Shown here one piece after another: positions 1-11,704 of a DNA stretch of 64,000 nt (the first letter of the stretch is position 1; each line of letters begins with the position of its first letter). The stretch comes from Letharia columbiana. Taxonomy: Eukaryota; Ascomycota; Lecanoromycetes; Lecanorales; Parmeliaceae. The translations under genes were made by a program, and so were the position numbers. The notes below the pieces were generated by a model that had not been told where the DNA came from, ran no database searches, and saw only the letters and a list, made by a program, of their open reading frames with translations. Where the stretch lies: assembly GCF_014066305.1 (NCBI RefSeq), contig NW_023501085.1, positions 1-64,000 on the forward strand, in the 5' to 3' direction.

Positions 1-467
1 GTGCTGAAATTCTTCCCCAACTCGGAATCCCCCACAGTGACGAGGGTGGAAGATCCTCCTATAAAGACTTCTTGGCAAAATATGCAACGACTCTTTTGGT
101 ATGCACTGTCTAAGCCCCAAGCAGCAAGCGGTAGCGGATACAAGACGAGGCAAGGCTACTGCAACGCGACGTCACTGGTTTCGTATTCTGCAAACTCGGA
201 CACCGAGCATGGCCGCAGAAATGCAAGGGAGTATTTGGGAAACAGAGGTTTGTTGATTTTGATTTAGGTTTGGAAGCTATTAACTATGATACAGAATAAT
301 TATTGATTGCGATAGGAGCCGAATCAACAAGGTGGGAAGGGTAGCTTGAATTATGTGAACCGCTTAAAGACCTTTGGAGTGCTCGTCGACGCTTAGACTG
401 GTAGATGTTGTTGAATACTCACTCACAAGGGTGTAAGCTTTGCTTTAATAAATCAGCAAATAAATCA

Positions 468-505
<38 letters not shown>

Positions 506-1335
506 GAAGGATTAGACGAACGAATGAGTAGAGTGGAATGACATACATACGTAATAAGATTCAGAAACAATCTGGAGGGGAAGGCTTCGGGAGCTAGTAC
601 TAGTTAGTAAGCTAGCAAGGCGGCCGTCTCGTCCCGCATTCGCCGTTGCACCAACGGCCCCAAGGCCAAAAAATATTTCTCTGCTGATTCTTTATCTTCC
701 GACTTTTTCTTCACAAAAACACCCAATCATCCTACCATCAAGTCGACGGGCTGCGACGTATTCACCATCTGTGGGAAATACAAATCGTCGGCATAATCAG
801 CTGTACCTCTTGCAGAACCACGATGTCTGGAACACGAGCGAATATTGTTCCAAAAACTCTGAATGAAAGCTCACTGATAACGATTGCAGCGGCTACAGCG
901 CAATCGAATTCGCGCTAGGGCTTCTGCAAGAGGAAAAACAGGTTCATGTGTCACTGGAGCGGCAGCATATTTAAGTTCTGGAAGGATTCTAGGGACTTCC
1001 CTCTTTGGCTGCGGATAGCGTCAGGATGCATTGACGTGCATGGATCTGGGTAGATTGGCATTGGCATGCGTAAAACGTGCGTTGAACCAGTACTTGCAAA
1101 GTCTGTGCGGCTCTCGCGAGTGACCAGGTACCCGTACGATGCCTGGCAGATCTGAGATCTCGTGCGTGGGTACACTCTGAGGTGACAGCGCATTGATTTT
1201 CCACTTGGGTTTCCAATGAAAATGACCACTTCCCCAATTTCTGCCTTTTGATTGCTTGACGCGACGTGCTCCTCTCTGTTTCTTTCTTTTCTTTCCTTAC
1301 CATCTTTCATTCAACACTCTGGGCCAATTGCTAAG
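1..1335. other. Left-edge intergenic region
   Basis: The first 267 bases are open on the + strand from the window edge and could be the tail of a gene starting outside the window, but no family is recognisable. The rest shows no coding signal I can support. It contains an ATTG microsatellite, listed separately, and presumably the promoter of the gene starting at 1336. Confidence 0.4.
468..504. repeat. (ATTG)n microsatellite
   Basis: About nine uninterrupted copies of the tetranucleotide ATTG, seen directly. Simple slippage-prone repeat in a non-coding stretch. Confidence 0.95.
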
Positions 1336-2570
1336 ATGCTGGACGGAAATCCAAGAGGAGATCTTGTGATCAAAGTCACCATTGCCTGCGGTATCCTCGA
1401 AACGCTTGCTGTCTTCTTACGACTCCTCGCTCGATGGAGAAGCAAAGCAGCTTTCGCCGCTGATGATTGGTGGATTGTGGCGACCTTGATACCTTCGTAT
1501 GCCATGCTGGCGGTGGGCTGTCTTATGGTCACCATCGGGGGCGGTGGTCGGCATGCTGCAACGTTGGACTTGTACCAGATCGAAACCTTCCTGAAGGCAA
1601 GTCATTATATGTGCAACCCGATGCTCTCGAAGCTCTGCTAATAGACTGGTCAGACTGTCAGTGCCGCCCTAATTGCTTACGCCTGCACAATCCTCATGGT
1701 CAAAATCTCCATCCTCTTGATGTATCGCCGCATCTTCGACACCGAGGCATTCAAGAAAGCCACGTGGGTTGTCGGCACGGCATGCGTTGCATGGGCTATA
1801 GCTGCAATCCTCTGCCTCGTGTTTCAATGCCACCCTATGTCCGGAATGTGGAACCCTGAGGATACTTTCACCAACAAGTGCATAAATCTGCAGGCGTACT
1901 ACAGGGCAGTTGCATCCTCGAACATGGCGCTCGATGTTGTGATTCTATTCATGCCGTTATATATGGTCTGGAGGTTGAAGCTCGAAGCAAGTCAGAAACT
2001 CATGCTGTCGGGCATCTTCGCTTTGGGCGGCTTGGTTTGCGTGGCTAGCCTGATGCGTATCATAACTGTCACCCTGATCAAAGGGGCCGATCTAACGTGT
2101 GAGCTCACGATCCCCAAACTCTATCCTCGGGTACGCCAATTGACATGTTTCATGCAGACTCTCTGACGACGCCGTACATGTGGAGTCAACTGGAGCCAAC
2201 CATGGCTGTCGTCTGCGCTTGCCTGACGACCTACCGGCCACTCTTTGCTGGCATGCATCTCAAATTCCGGAACACTTTCAGCAGAGGCAAGCGCTATTCT
2301 TCCGGAATCAATGATAACGACACTTTCATGGAGGTCACACCCGCGCACAGCCGAAGGTCGTCGAGGTGGTCGAAAGGGAGGAGACCCAGTGATAATCGGG
2401 AGCTCCTTCGTTTTGAGCGAATGAACAATCAGGGAACGAAAGGAGGGCTGCATGTTGTGAATCTTGCTGGTGTGGCATACACTCCGCCAGCCTCCGGCGC
2501 ATTGTCTCCCGGGCGAGAGGACTATGGTTTCCCAAGACCTCAAGTGAGCAGAGAAGATTCATATGTTTAA
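1336..2570 (+). CDS. Rhodopsin-domain (Pth11/SAT4-like) integral membrane protein
   Basis: Exons 1336..1596, 1654..2098 and 2158..2570 give 372 residues. The protein has the fungal rhodopsin-domain pattern: a first membrane segment ending in an R-rich loop, a DDWW motif at the next segment, a KISIL membrane segment followed by a YRRIF loop, and a late DLTY...CACLTTYRPLF segment, with a polar C-terminal tail of about 100 residues. The family is a large fungal group of seven-helix plasma-membrane proteins thought to sense or signal; no ligand can be named. Intron 1 uses a GC donor (AAG|GCAAGT) because the nearby GT breaks the reading frame; intron 2 is GT-AG. The start is the first ATG that leaves a short N-terminus before helix 1; longer in-frame upstream sequence lacks an ATG except at 1252-region alternative codons. 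Family call is firm, exon borders fairly firm. Confidence 0.85.
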
Positions 2571-3310
2571 TAATAATAATAAGAGAGGGCCAGGTATGCC
2601 ATCGGGCATAACTTTGGTTGGCACTATAGATCGATAGTTTCGCAACATAGATTTAAGGATACAAGTGTACCTTACCATCCTCATCTCATCCATCGAGCAA
2701 GTGCGTCAACAGAAAGCATCCTGATCCGCAATAATGTTGGGTCAACGGACCAAATGTTCTTATCGTGTAGCAAGACAGGAGAATCTCTGTCGTTCCGGTT
2801 GAATTCCCTTTGGAAACTCGACTACCTGAACATGTGAGCAGGTACACCATGCCGAGGATTGGTCGACTAGTCCCACAAGACATCCCACATGGTTTCTCCA
2901 AGAAGCGGATGTTGGCAATCCGGCGCGTGGTCAGAAGAACCCTGGTTTGGTCTAAACTTAAGTGCGTTGTGCAATGTAAGGCCTACCTGCCAAGCCACTG
3001 GTCTCCTGCCGCTACGAAATCCGAAAACTTTGTCATATTGCTTGCGGATCAAGCCAGCATGCATAACCGCAAACAAAGGCAATATCCCTAGCTCTTCGTC
3101 TAGTGACCTAAAGCTGTCGAAGGGAAACTTTAGGAGCCACCAGTGTAGGATCGTTGTATTGAAGGTCTTTCGCTCGACTCAATCTCGCCTTTTTGATGCT
3201 GAGTTTGTTGCGACAGTGGTGTATCGCAACGCACGGGCTGGTTTGAAAGACCGCGGCAACACGAAGTTGACGTTCCCCATATAGGAGTAGTAAAAATGGG
3301 CAGTCTGCTC
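2571..3310. other. Convergent intergenic region
   Basis: Lies between the 3' ends of a + strand gene and a - strand gene. It holds (AAT) triplets just after the first gene and only short overlapping open frames on both strands with no recognisable protein. Nothing else seen. Confidence 0.5.
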
Positions 3311-4325
3311 CTACCCATAGAGTATCTCACAGACCCCGCCAACAGGCACATCCATGACGGCGTCCGTACCCTCATTCCATAGTGTTCCCCAATCAACCTC
3401 TTTCGCATCGTTGATGCCTATCGCAGCTCCAGCCTGCCCAGCCTTCCTCTGTATCAGCCCGTGGCTGTCTAGTACCGCAACGTGCGCCGCTTCGTCGACG
3501 ATGTTCTCTATACTACTCATGGGCAGAGTCAGATAGCCAGTGTTGTAGGAGGCTAATGCGACGTAAATGTAGACGAGAGTCATGACGAGGAAAGAGGGTA
3601 TGGCAAGAGACCACCAGCGGTTCGGGTAGTAGTAGATACCAAGTTGGTGAAGGAAGGGTGAGGGTAGGTAAGACCAGAGCAGGTACATTACTGGCGAAGT
3701 AAGCGGGTAGTCCATGGGTGAGACTGGTGGACCTACGGAAAGCAAGAGAAGAGAGCAGGTACAGCACGAAGCCGTAGTATTCGTACGTAGGAACCTTTGG
3801 ACTTGCTCTAGGCACCGTTGTAGCAATGCGAGCCGACTTGGCAACAGCCGCTTCCGTGTCATTGGGCGTATCGTTCTCCGAGCTGTCTGGGGTCGTAGGG
3901 CGCGAGGTCGTTGTAGAGAAGGGAGGCCGAAGAAGTGACGTCAAAGAAGGCGAGGCAGGCAGGGGAGTGGGCGGTCTGTTATAGTACGGCGGAGCAAAGG
4001 CATTAGACATGAGGAAGGAAGAATTGGAGTGGTGGAGAAATGGTGGCTGTCCCGGGCCTCCTGCACCATTGCCTGACTCGGCGCCCGACGACTCATCTGA
4101 AGACGCATCATCGAGCGTGTATTGGGACTGGGTGCCGCTATCTTCTTCCTCCTCTTCATCCTCTTCGTCTTTCTCCTCGTCTCCGTACGCTGATGAGGAA
4201 GAGCTCGCGAATGCGTGGTCCATTCCAAGGGCTCGAGGTGTCTCTTCGGCTGGTGTGACGGGTTGCGCCAGATCGAAGCTCTGAAGGGACAAGGAGACTG
4301 CTCGACCTCTGCTTTGGGGCGCCAT
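3311..4325 (-). CDS. GPI19: PIG-P domain subunit of GPI-N-acetylglucosaminyltransferase
   Basis: Exons 4325..3737 and 3690..3311 join across a 46-nt intron to give 322 residues. The C-terminal half carries the PIG-P pattern: EYYGFVLYLLSSLAF as membrane segment 1, LLWSYLPSPFLHQLG, the YYPNRWW stretch, then a second hydrophobic segment and a conserved NTG...SSIENIVDEAA tail. PIG-P is a small subunit of the ER complex that adds GlcNAc to phosphatidylinositol, the first step of GPI-anchor synthesis. The N-terminal ~185 residues are low complexity (Ser-, Asp/Glu- and Pro-rich), which is longer than yeast Gpi19 but usual in filamentous fungi. The gene is divergent from the Zn2Cys6 regulator, with about 200 bp between the starts. 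Phase and homology both support the intron. Confidence 0.9.
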
Positions 4326-4534
4326 ACTTGGGTTTTCAAGCTTCAGGCCTGTAGAGACTAAGGTAGGGAGTAGGCTTGGGCATATGTTTTGGGAATCAAC
4401 ACGCTAGCAGCCCTATCAATCTTGCTTACAAATGCGATACCGTACGAATATTCTACAACAGTAGTGCCTTACCCACGCCCACGAATTTTGTTCCTGGGCC
4501 AACATTTCTACACTTCTTCTATTGTATGCCAATC

Positions 4535-7063
4535 ATGTCGCTTCGTGGTCAGTCCGTTCTGCGTCGAAATTGGAAATCACAGTCCTGTGAGCCTTGTCGC
4601 AAGTCGAAGCTCAAGTGCGAACATGTCTTGCCGACATGTGGACGATGCATCCAGAGAAGGTTTGGACACCGCTGCATCTACCATCCAGCTCCAATGTCGA
4701 GGCACACTGTAGGAGATACAGAAGCGTCAATGTCAGACTTGAGGCATAGCTCGCTTGTCGAGAGAGTCTCGTCCGTTGGTACAAGACCTCTTGACTGGAT
4801 TGGGCCCAATGTACATACTCATCGTCCATCGGCTGATGCGGGGGAAACCCGCTGGTGATCAGCCTGCTGGATACTCGGGACCTACAAGTCAGTAATTTTG
4901 TTACACATCTCTCTACGAGAAGCCACTGCGAAAATGCCTCGCTAAATCTAAACAATCAATGTCAGGCTACTCAGCAATATTTAGAGAGAATAAGCTTGGT
5001 GAGACTCAAGAGGATTTTTCTTCTCAAGCAAACGCTGTCTTGCAGAAGTATGATATCGCTAAGCCGGTGGCTTCCGAACGTGGGAAGTGTAATCTTGAGA
5101 ATCAACACCATATCGACCAGGGGATTAGGATACTGCGTAGGTATCCAGACCGAATCATCTGCGATCGACTACTTGGTCGTTACTTCGTTGTGGCTGATGT
5201 GATGCTCCCTGAACCTACCATTCGCTACTGTCATGAATCGATCTGGTCAACGTATGGAAGCTACTTGCGAGAGCCCAGGACCAACGAGCGTCTCTCGATT
5301 ATGTCTAGAGAACTCTGCAAAAACGCCATGAACCCTCTACCTGCCTCATCTAGCACGAAGGAATGGACCGAATCATTTTCAGGTCACAAAATGCGGTGGG
5401 AAATTGTTGGTAACTTGTTCACCATCTTCGGGCTTTCCGTTATGACAGTGGCAGACTGGGATGCTCTGTTTGCATGTGACAAAGAAGGAGACGAGTGTAA
5501 CAAGAGACAATCTGGAGAGAATTCAAGAGAGTGTGCCGAAGATTGTTTGGCTCTGTGCAATGATGTTGATTCTGTCAACGATTTCGTGTCAGCTCTAATG
5601 TCCGCGGCATATGCGCTGCAGAGCTTTTACGAAGGAGACACCAGTAAGCCTTCTCCAAAACATCCACACGCCTCACCACTCTCATCTCCAGCGAAAATAC
5701 TAATGAAAACCAGGCCAGCAACTCTGGAGAAGACATGGAGGCTTAGCTAGGTATTGATACCTCCAATCCATCAAAGGGTCTGCAGAGCTCACCAAATTCA
5801 GTGCAGTAACAGCGCTCGGCTTACATCGTGAAGCCGACTTGGCATATTCCTCAACTACCAACATATCTCCTTCTTTCATGGTGTCAGAGTTTCGAAGACC
5901 CTTTTCTGCTATGTATTCATTACTGACAAACAGCTGGCAATGTTTATGGGAAGGCCGCCTGAATTGAGTCGTCGCTACACTACCTGTCAGATACCACTAG
6001 ATCTGAGCGACGACGAGACTATGGCGGAAGGCGAGGAATTGGAAACCATCAAGAGTAAGCTCGACCCAAATGACTGGAGCACTTCCGGCAAAATGTACCC
6101 TAGTACTGTGTGCCGAGCGTGGATGTTCATGAGCTTGATTAGAGACGAGATTCTTGAAATATCTCTAGGACCTCCTTTGGGTGCTCATGAGACCCAAATG
6201 CGCCGCAAGTGAGTCCCTTCAAGCCCAAAACTATAACCTTGCTGAGAGAAATGCAGAGAGTTGAAGCGCCGCTGCGAGGAAAGATACGCTCAGATGCCTC
6301 ACGAGTTGCGATGGCAGCCTGATGATAACGAACGCCATCGCTCAAAGTCAGCCCTTCAATTCAGTCTGCAAATGGCACTCTATCAAGAATATAACTTGAA
6401 CAAGTTTCTGATTGACCGCTTGCCTGATGAGGGAGCTTTTAACGTTAAACAAGATCTCGTGGATACCGCAAGAAAGATGCTTGACGGAATCCTTGTACTG
6501 TGTGCCAACAGGGATAAGCTTACGAACTATGCCATAGGATTTGTCTGTTTGGCGAGTTCTCCATACCGAGTTTTCTCGGTGTAGGCTAAATAAGCCATCT
6601 AGATCGTCTACCATGGTACTCCATCAGCCGCGATACTAAGCGTTGAGCTATTGAAGCAGTCTAAATTCCCTCAGGATTTGCGAGTATCTCTGCCACGCTC
6701 AGAGATCATCCAGAACCTGAGTATCTTCATTGGCGCTTTAGAGTGGGTACGCCCTTCGGAAGGCAACTACATGCTCTGTGAGTTCAGCATGCACAGCTCG
6801 TCCGTTCTGTGGCGCGAGTTGACCTCCTAGCTAACAAATCCTAAGGTATTCGCATGCGTAAAGTCATCAAGCGAATCTTGGATCAGGTCCTGGATATGCC
6901 TCCACCAAACTCGTGTAATCCAGATAAAAACGCTTTCCATGACCCTGCACCGCCTGATCTTGCTATATCTTCGATCTTGGGTCCACAAGACGAGCCCGAC
7001 TTCCTGGAATGGCTCAATTCAGTGGACTGGACGAGGGACATGCTTCAAGATGCAAGGACATGA
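4535..7063 (+). CDS. Zn(2)Cys(6) transcription factor with fungal-specific TF domain; one apparent frameshift
   Basis: Eight exons fit: 4535..4810, 4863..4887, 4966..5643, 5714..5750, 5802..6208, 6257..6551, 6603..6777, 6846..7063. The N-terminus has a C-x2-C-x6-C-x6-C-x2-C-x8-C binuclear cluster (SCEPCRKSK...), followed by a GPTSYSAIF motif and the middle homology region: LPEP...SIW, LWRRHGGL, ALGLHREAD, LFCYVFITDKQLAMFMGRPP, IVYHGTPSA. Exons 2 and 4 are micro-exons of 25 and 37 nt. Around 5899 the frame must change by one base to keep SEFRR joined to LFCYVF; no intron fits there, so either a base is missing in the assembly or the gene is inactivated. The intron at 6552 appears to use a GC donor (TTG|GCGAGT). 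It would act in the nucleus; targets are unknown. An in-frame ATG at 4526 is an alternative start. Confidence 0.8.
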
Positions 7064-7208
7064 AGCACACAGACGCTACGCTTTGGCGGATTGTGCTTGA
7101 TAAAGAACACAGCCATACCCTGGTGACCCCCAACATATTGCCAGCCAGTTCTTACAAGGACTGGTTGGTTGATACATGACTGGCGTCTTTACTTAATCTG
7201 TAATCGCT

Positions 7209-9083
7209 CTACATTCCTCCTCGAACGTCTAGCTCATGGATCTCGTGATTCGCATCAAGCTCATGGATCTCGTGATTCGCATCAAGCTCATGGGAGAGAC
7301 CTTCGCCAATTTCGTGACCTCCGTCCCTTCCATCCTTCTCGTGAACCCTTCCACCCTTCTCGTGAACCCAGATACCTTGCACCGGAGGCACGTATGTCTC
7401 CGGTGGCGGCACAGCTGCCCCGCGCCTGCGCACGCAGAACAGCCATACTGCACCAGCAATGGCCAACGCGCCTACAACAAGTCCTACAGCTATGCCAGCC
7501 CTGGTTCTTCTCGGCAATCCGGAACCCGAAATGTCTTTTCGTCCGTTAGTGGCATCAGTGGGAGTTTCTGTGAGATTCTTGCTATTGCCGGTACCCGGAG
7601 TGCCTTTTTGTCCGTTAGTGGCACCAGTCGGCAGTGTTGTGGTAGTCCTATTATTGTCGATATCGGAAAGTGCCGTCCAGTCTCTTGCCCAGGTTGCAGC
7701 AAAATTTTCGATAGGATCAGTACTGATCGGCGTGTCGTTCGGGCCGATAGGTATGATTCTAGACGCTCCAACTCCCGGTCCGGGAGCTTGTGCCAAGAAA
7801 AACTTCTCCACTTGCCAATTGATGCCTATGAAGGCAGCCTGCAGAAACGCCTTACCCAGGAAGTAATTGCCGGAGTGATCATTGGCATAGAATGGCCGGC
7901 ATGGAAAGTATCGCTGAGTCGGAGTCACTATCGGCGCCTCCAGTGTGAGATTTAGCAATTGGAAGGGTACTTTGATGGTGAGATTGCCGTTTCCTGCGTT
8001 CTGGAAAACGAATGCAAGGTATGCGGGTGACTTTACGATTTTCTCGTACTGTGGGTCCGTCGTGTTCCAGATATAGAGTCCAACTTGCGAATTGAACATT
8101 ACAGGCAGGTTCTCAGTGACCGCAGTGCACGTCTCCGGGGACATGAACAAGTAGGGTACGATTGGGTTGATAACGGCCGGCTGCACCCCGTTGAAACTTG
8201 CGTTCAGCCTCAGCAAGCCGGTGTAGGAGCCCTCACTGAACGGCGACGATCCATTCTCAACACCAATTTGAACATCAAGCAAATTCGCCATCATTGCTGA
8301 ATTCGCAGCCAACTCAAATTTTCCTATATCCCCTAAGGCCCTGCTTTGGTCGTACCCACCGAATACCAATGAGCCTTGCTGGCTGAGCGACGCTGATCCA
8401 TAATGCAGTCCCCAGGAGTTACTAGCAACCGCACCCTGTGCATAGGCGGACCCTGGGACCGTCTGCCCGCTTGCAGTGGCACTGAATGACTGAATGCCCG
8501 TGCCTGGCGACCCCAATGAAAGGGTTCCCACTTGTGCTGAATAGTATGTCCCATCCGGCATTTCGATCTGCCAAGCACTCACGGCGGAGATGGTACTGTT
8601 GTGAACAGCAAAGGCACCCTGCAGCGTTGGAATCATCATCGTATCCAACACGTTCACCGCCTCGCCACCAACATTATCCACGACATTACTGCTCCACTGC
8701 CAAACCAGGCCCACTTCATCTGTGATATTGTGCTGCGCGGTCTTCGAAGCGTCACACTGGTACAAACCAGCTTTTTCTGCTAAGCATTGACTTGTGCCAT
8801 CGCCGAAGTTTGTGCCGTTGCTATTGCAAAAATATTCCCTGAGTATCATGGATTCCCATACTCCACCGGGATGGAGGTCGACGGTTGACTCGGGCTGGGT
8901 GCCTGCAGCGTCGTTGCTGCCGACTTGGACAGTTATCACGGGCCAAGGACCGTCTGGACCGTAAGAGTGCGTTGTGTTCCAGGGTATGACGAGGGGAGTC
9001 GCACCAATGAAGGCGACGGGAAGCCAGGTTAGGAGGGCAAGTAGAGGTAGTAGAGAATGCATATTATGGCGAAGGAGAATCAC
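7209..9083 (-). CDS. Aspartic-protease-like (A1 fold) membrane protein lacking catalytic motifs
   Basis: A 624-residue intronless frame. It starts with a hydrophobic leader (best start is the second Met, 7 residues in), then an ectodomain with many N-x-S/T sites and pepsin-family signatures such as a GSLVFGGYD-like hairpin, then one membrane helix near residues 529-551 (GLVVGALAIAGAVWLF) followed by RRR and a ~70-residue tail. Where pepsins have D-T/S-G the protein reads VDLHPGG, and where the second DSG is expected it reads PYLFMSPE, so I infer it is not an active protease. The tail is rich in His-Glu and ends in tandem repeats encoded by 27-bp units. Topology suggests a cell-surface protein with a cytosolic tail. 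It is convergent with the transcription factor gene (145 bp apart). Alternative reading: a divergent active-site arrangement. Confidence 0.75.
   Translation of the reverse strand: MILLRHNMHSLLPLLALLTWLPVAFIGATPLVIPWNTTHSYGPDGPWPVITVQVGSNDAAGTQPESTVDLHPGGVWESMILREYFCNSNGTNFGDGTSQCLAEKAGLYQCDASKTAQHNITDEVGLVWQWSSNVVDNVGGEAVNVLDTMMIPTLQGAFAVHNSTISAVSAWQIEMPDGTYYSAQVGTLSLGSPGTGIQSFSATASGQTVPGSAYAQGAVASNSWGLHYGSASLSQQGSLVFGGYDQSRALGDIGKFELAANSAMMANLLDVQIGVENGSSPFSEGSYTGLLRLNASFNGVQPAVINPIVPYLFMSPETCTAVTENLPVMFNSQVGLYIWNTTDPQYEKIVKSPAYLAFVFQNAGNGNLTIKVPFQLLNLTLEAPIVTPTQRYFPCRPFYANDHSGNYFLGKAFLQAAFIGINWQVEKFFLAQAPGPGVGASRIIPIGPNDTPISTDPIENFAATWARDWTALSDIDNNRTTTTLPTGATNGQKGTPGTGNSKNLTETPTDATNGRKDISGSGLPRRTRAGIAVGLVVGALAIAGAVWLFCVRRRGAAVPPPETYVPPVQGIWVHEKGGRVHEKDGRDGGHEIGEGLSHELDANHEIHELDANHEIHELDVRGGM
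7232..7292 (+). repeat. 27-bp tandem repeat in the C-terminal coding region
   Basis: Two exact 27-bp copies (from 7232 and 7259) and the first bases of a third. On the - strand they encode a repeated HELDANHEI peptide at the end of the aspartic-protease-like protein. A related 21-bp duplication encoding HEK-G-GR motifs lies at about 7330-7375. Confidence 0.9.
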
Positions 9084-10122
9084 TAAGAGAAATAGGGTTG
9101 TTCAAGGTGTCGAAGATGACAAGAAATGATGGGCACGTCCAGCAGAATCAGGAGAGGAGAACAGATGGCAGGAAGGCAGATTGCAAAAGACGTTCCGTTC
9201 CGCGCACACACAGCAGCAGGCCAGCATCACCGTGCCTGCCTCCCTTCATATCTCCGTTCTGAATTTTACGGAGCTTTGATGCAGGATTGTGTGTCGAAAC
9301 ACTATGTCGTATACCTGGCTTATTTGCTGCACGGATGCGCAAGGGTGACGGAGAAAACGTTTCGCTTAGGTTCGGCTCATCCGTGTGGGTGCCTCCTTCG
9401 TGTGGGTGCCTCCTTCGTCCGTGAAGGTGCAGTAGTGCTGAATTAAAAATATGATCTGCCAAATCTGCTCAACTTGCTCAGGCTGAAGCCTACAGGGTAT
9501 CGACGTGGAGGAGCCATGGAATTGCAATTTTTCAAAAGTGATCGCCGCGGACTAAAAATAAATTCTCGGTTTCGTCTGGTAGCAAAACTCGAAGCTTCAG
9601 CTTGCCCACGCCCCTCTCCTCTCCGCGCGCACGATCTTGAATGCGTGGGCTGGGCGGTTCTACCTCTATACCCAAAAATGAATTCGCAGGGCTTACCAGT
9701 CTGTAATGGACCTGTGGGCGTTGGTTTAAATGACCATTCGTCTTGATTTCCTCCTGTATCGTGGTCCTCACTCGTGATGATTTGGGACTGAAGTTTAATC
9801 ATCACGGTCGCATGGTATTCCTCGCTCTCGACGATTATCATCTGAACGTTGTGGAGCGCTGACCCAGGTCCTAGCTTGAATCCCTCGGTCCCCCTGCAAA
9901 ACACATGCTAGCACACGAAAGTGAACGTATGGTATCGAGGCTTAGAACATAGCGCTCATTTTGCTGATCGGACTCCCGGAATTTCCGAAAGTCTTACCAT
10001 TGCATTCTAGAAAGCGCACTGGTCCGATTCCCAAAATACTCGACAAACTGACCAGCGCAGGAAAGAAGAGGAAGCGTATCTACTGGGTCCGTCCGAAAAC
10101 TGATAATCGCACCTCTATCTCG
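9084..10122. other. Intergenic region
   Basis: No gene recognised. It holds a direct duplication of a 17-bp unit (GTGTGGGTGCCTCCTTC) near 9384-9418. Open frames on both strands at 9440-9900 have no protein-like pattern I know. Confidence 0.4.
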
Positions 10123-11704
10123 TTAAGAAATGTTTACTTCCCTCAGATACCACTGCGTTCTATCTCCGACCAAGCAATTCATATACGAGTCTGCCACAGT
10201 GTCACCAGCCTCAAAGGCTGAAACAAGATAAACGTACCAAACACTTTTTAGTCCCACTTGACTAACTACAACTCCTTCACTTACGTCCCAGAAAAAGGCA
10301 GATATCCCGCAATAACCCCCCCCGGGACACCCAATCCCACAATCCCACCCTCCCGGACCGTACTCCTGCGGACTGTTCGTCACCCTCGCTTGATTCGTGA
10401 TGCAGTCCGCTCCACAGATCGTGGCGGCGCAGTCGTAGCACGTGCTGACCTCGCCGTGGAAGAAGGTCCAGAAGGCCGCACCGTAGAGAAAGAGGTCGGA
10501 GCCACCGTCTGGTCGCTGCCTAATTTCGTATCACCGTTTGAATCTACAGCAATCGGGTTGCCGCCGTCATGAGACAGGTTCTCAATAACGATCTGGTTAT
10601 TGCGATCGCCACTATCGTTGGACGAATCATGATATTTGATCACCGGGCCCGAATCCATCGATGTTGAGTCGAGGATGATAATTGAGCCTGGTGGTCCCCC
10701 ACTACCGCCATCTATACCAAGGCCGCAGGTGTCGAATGTGGCATTCTGAATGACTGCGACGAATCCGCCCGTGAGGAAAATCCGTGTAGTGCACTTTGAG
10801 AAGGAGATGGATTTGAAATTGACTTGCTGATTCCAATTGCGGATACCCACGGCGCCTCCAACGATAGTCTGTAGCAATTAGCAACGACCCAATGAATCCT
10901 CAGCCCGGGTTGACTTACAACATCCGTGACAGCCGTGGTGGAACCTTGGTCCAATGCAATGCCAGTATGACCTTTGGAGTTGGTCGGCATGTTGATTTTG
11001 ATATTGGTAAGCTGGCACGCTTGAGCGATTCCCATTGCAGAGCAAGAACAATAGTATCGGGTGCAATACTCGTGGTGTCAATAATGATGTTCTTCATTGC
11101 AATGAAGAAGGCTGTGGTCTCTGACGAGTCATGAGTCGCATAGTCGTAACCGTTCACTACAGTGCCTCCATTGAAATCGGACAATGCTTTGAACGTCGGC
11201 ATATTGTTGAAGTCTCCGACGAGGATGGTATTCAGTCGCCGGTCCAGCTGTTTGGTGAGTTTATAGGTCCCGCCCGGGACAAACACCTCCGCTGGACGAG
11301 TGGTTACTTCGTCGTTGTAGCGACTCCCGCCGTTCCCGTCATCGTTGATGGCGTTTTGCAAGTTTCGAGTGTCGTCTGCGTTGCCGTCCCCGACTGCGTT
11401 GTACGACTTCACGTTACGGTAAACGGCATAGGGGAAGTCACCAGGAAGGAATGGAGCGTAGACTCTGGCAGCTCCGGTATGATCTTGTTGAAGCTAGCCA
11501 ATAGTCTGTTGGATTGCTACTGACAGGCCCGCTGCAGGACGCTACTTCGATGGGAGAAGCGGGCTGAAGCACAGCTTGATCAAGAGGACTATCCTTCCTC
11601 GCTAGGAACTAAGGCTTGCTGGGTGAGGCCTGGACGGTGGCAGCTACAGTGCCGGCAACGATGAGCGTCGTCATGCGCCATGAAGAGTTGGGAAAGCTAG
11701 GCAT
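10123..11704 (-). pseudogene. GH55-like exo-beta-1,3-glucanase pseudogene
   Basis: Reading the - strand from an ATG at 11704 gives a signal-peptide-like leader (TTLIVAGTVAATVQA), then DYWLA, APFLPGDFPYAVYRNVKSY, AVGDGNADDT, FVPGGTYKL, GDFNNMPTFKA, FIAMKNIIIDTT, LQW|GIAQACQLTNI, HTGIALDQGSTT, a 50-nt intron (10869..10918), then NWNQQVNFKSISFSKCTTRI, GLGIDGG and finally LFLYGAAFWTFFHGE. This is the order of the GH55 / pectate-lyase-superfamily beta-helix of secreted beta-1,3-glucanases. The gene is broken: an in-frame TAG at 11609..11611 just after the leader, and frame changes near 11488, 11032 and 10520. Only about the first half of a usual GH55 protein is discernible; the 3' end is unclear. 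It stands next to other glycan-active genes. Confidence 0.85.

Noticed and set aside
9443..9904. Long - strand frame in the 9-10 kb gap
   Set aside because: No recognisable protein and alternative frames of similar length on the other strand.
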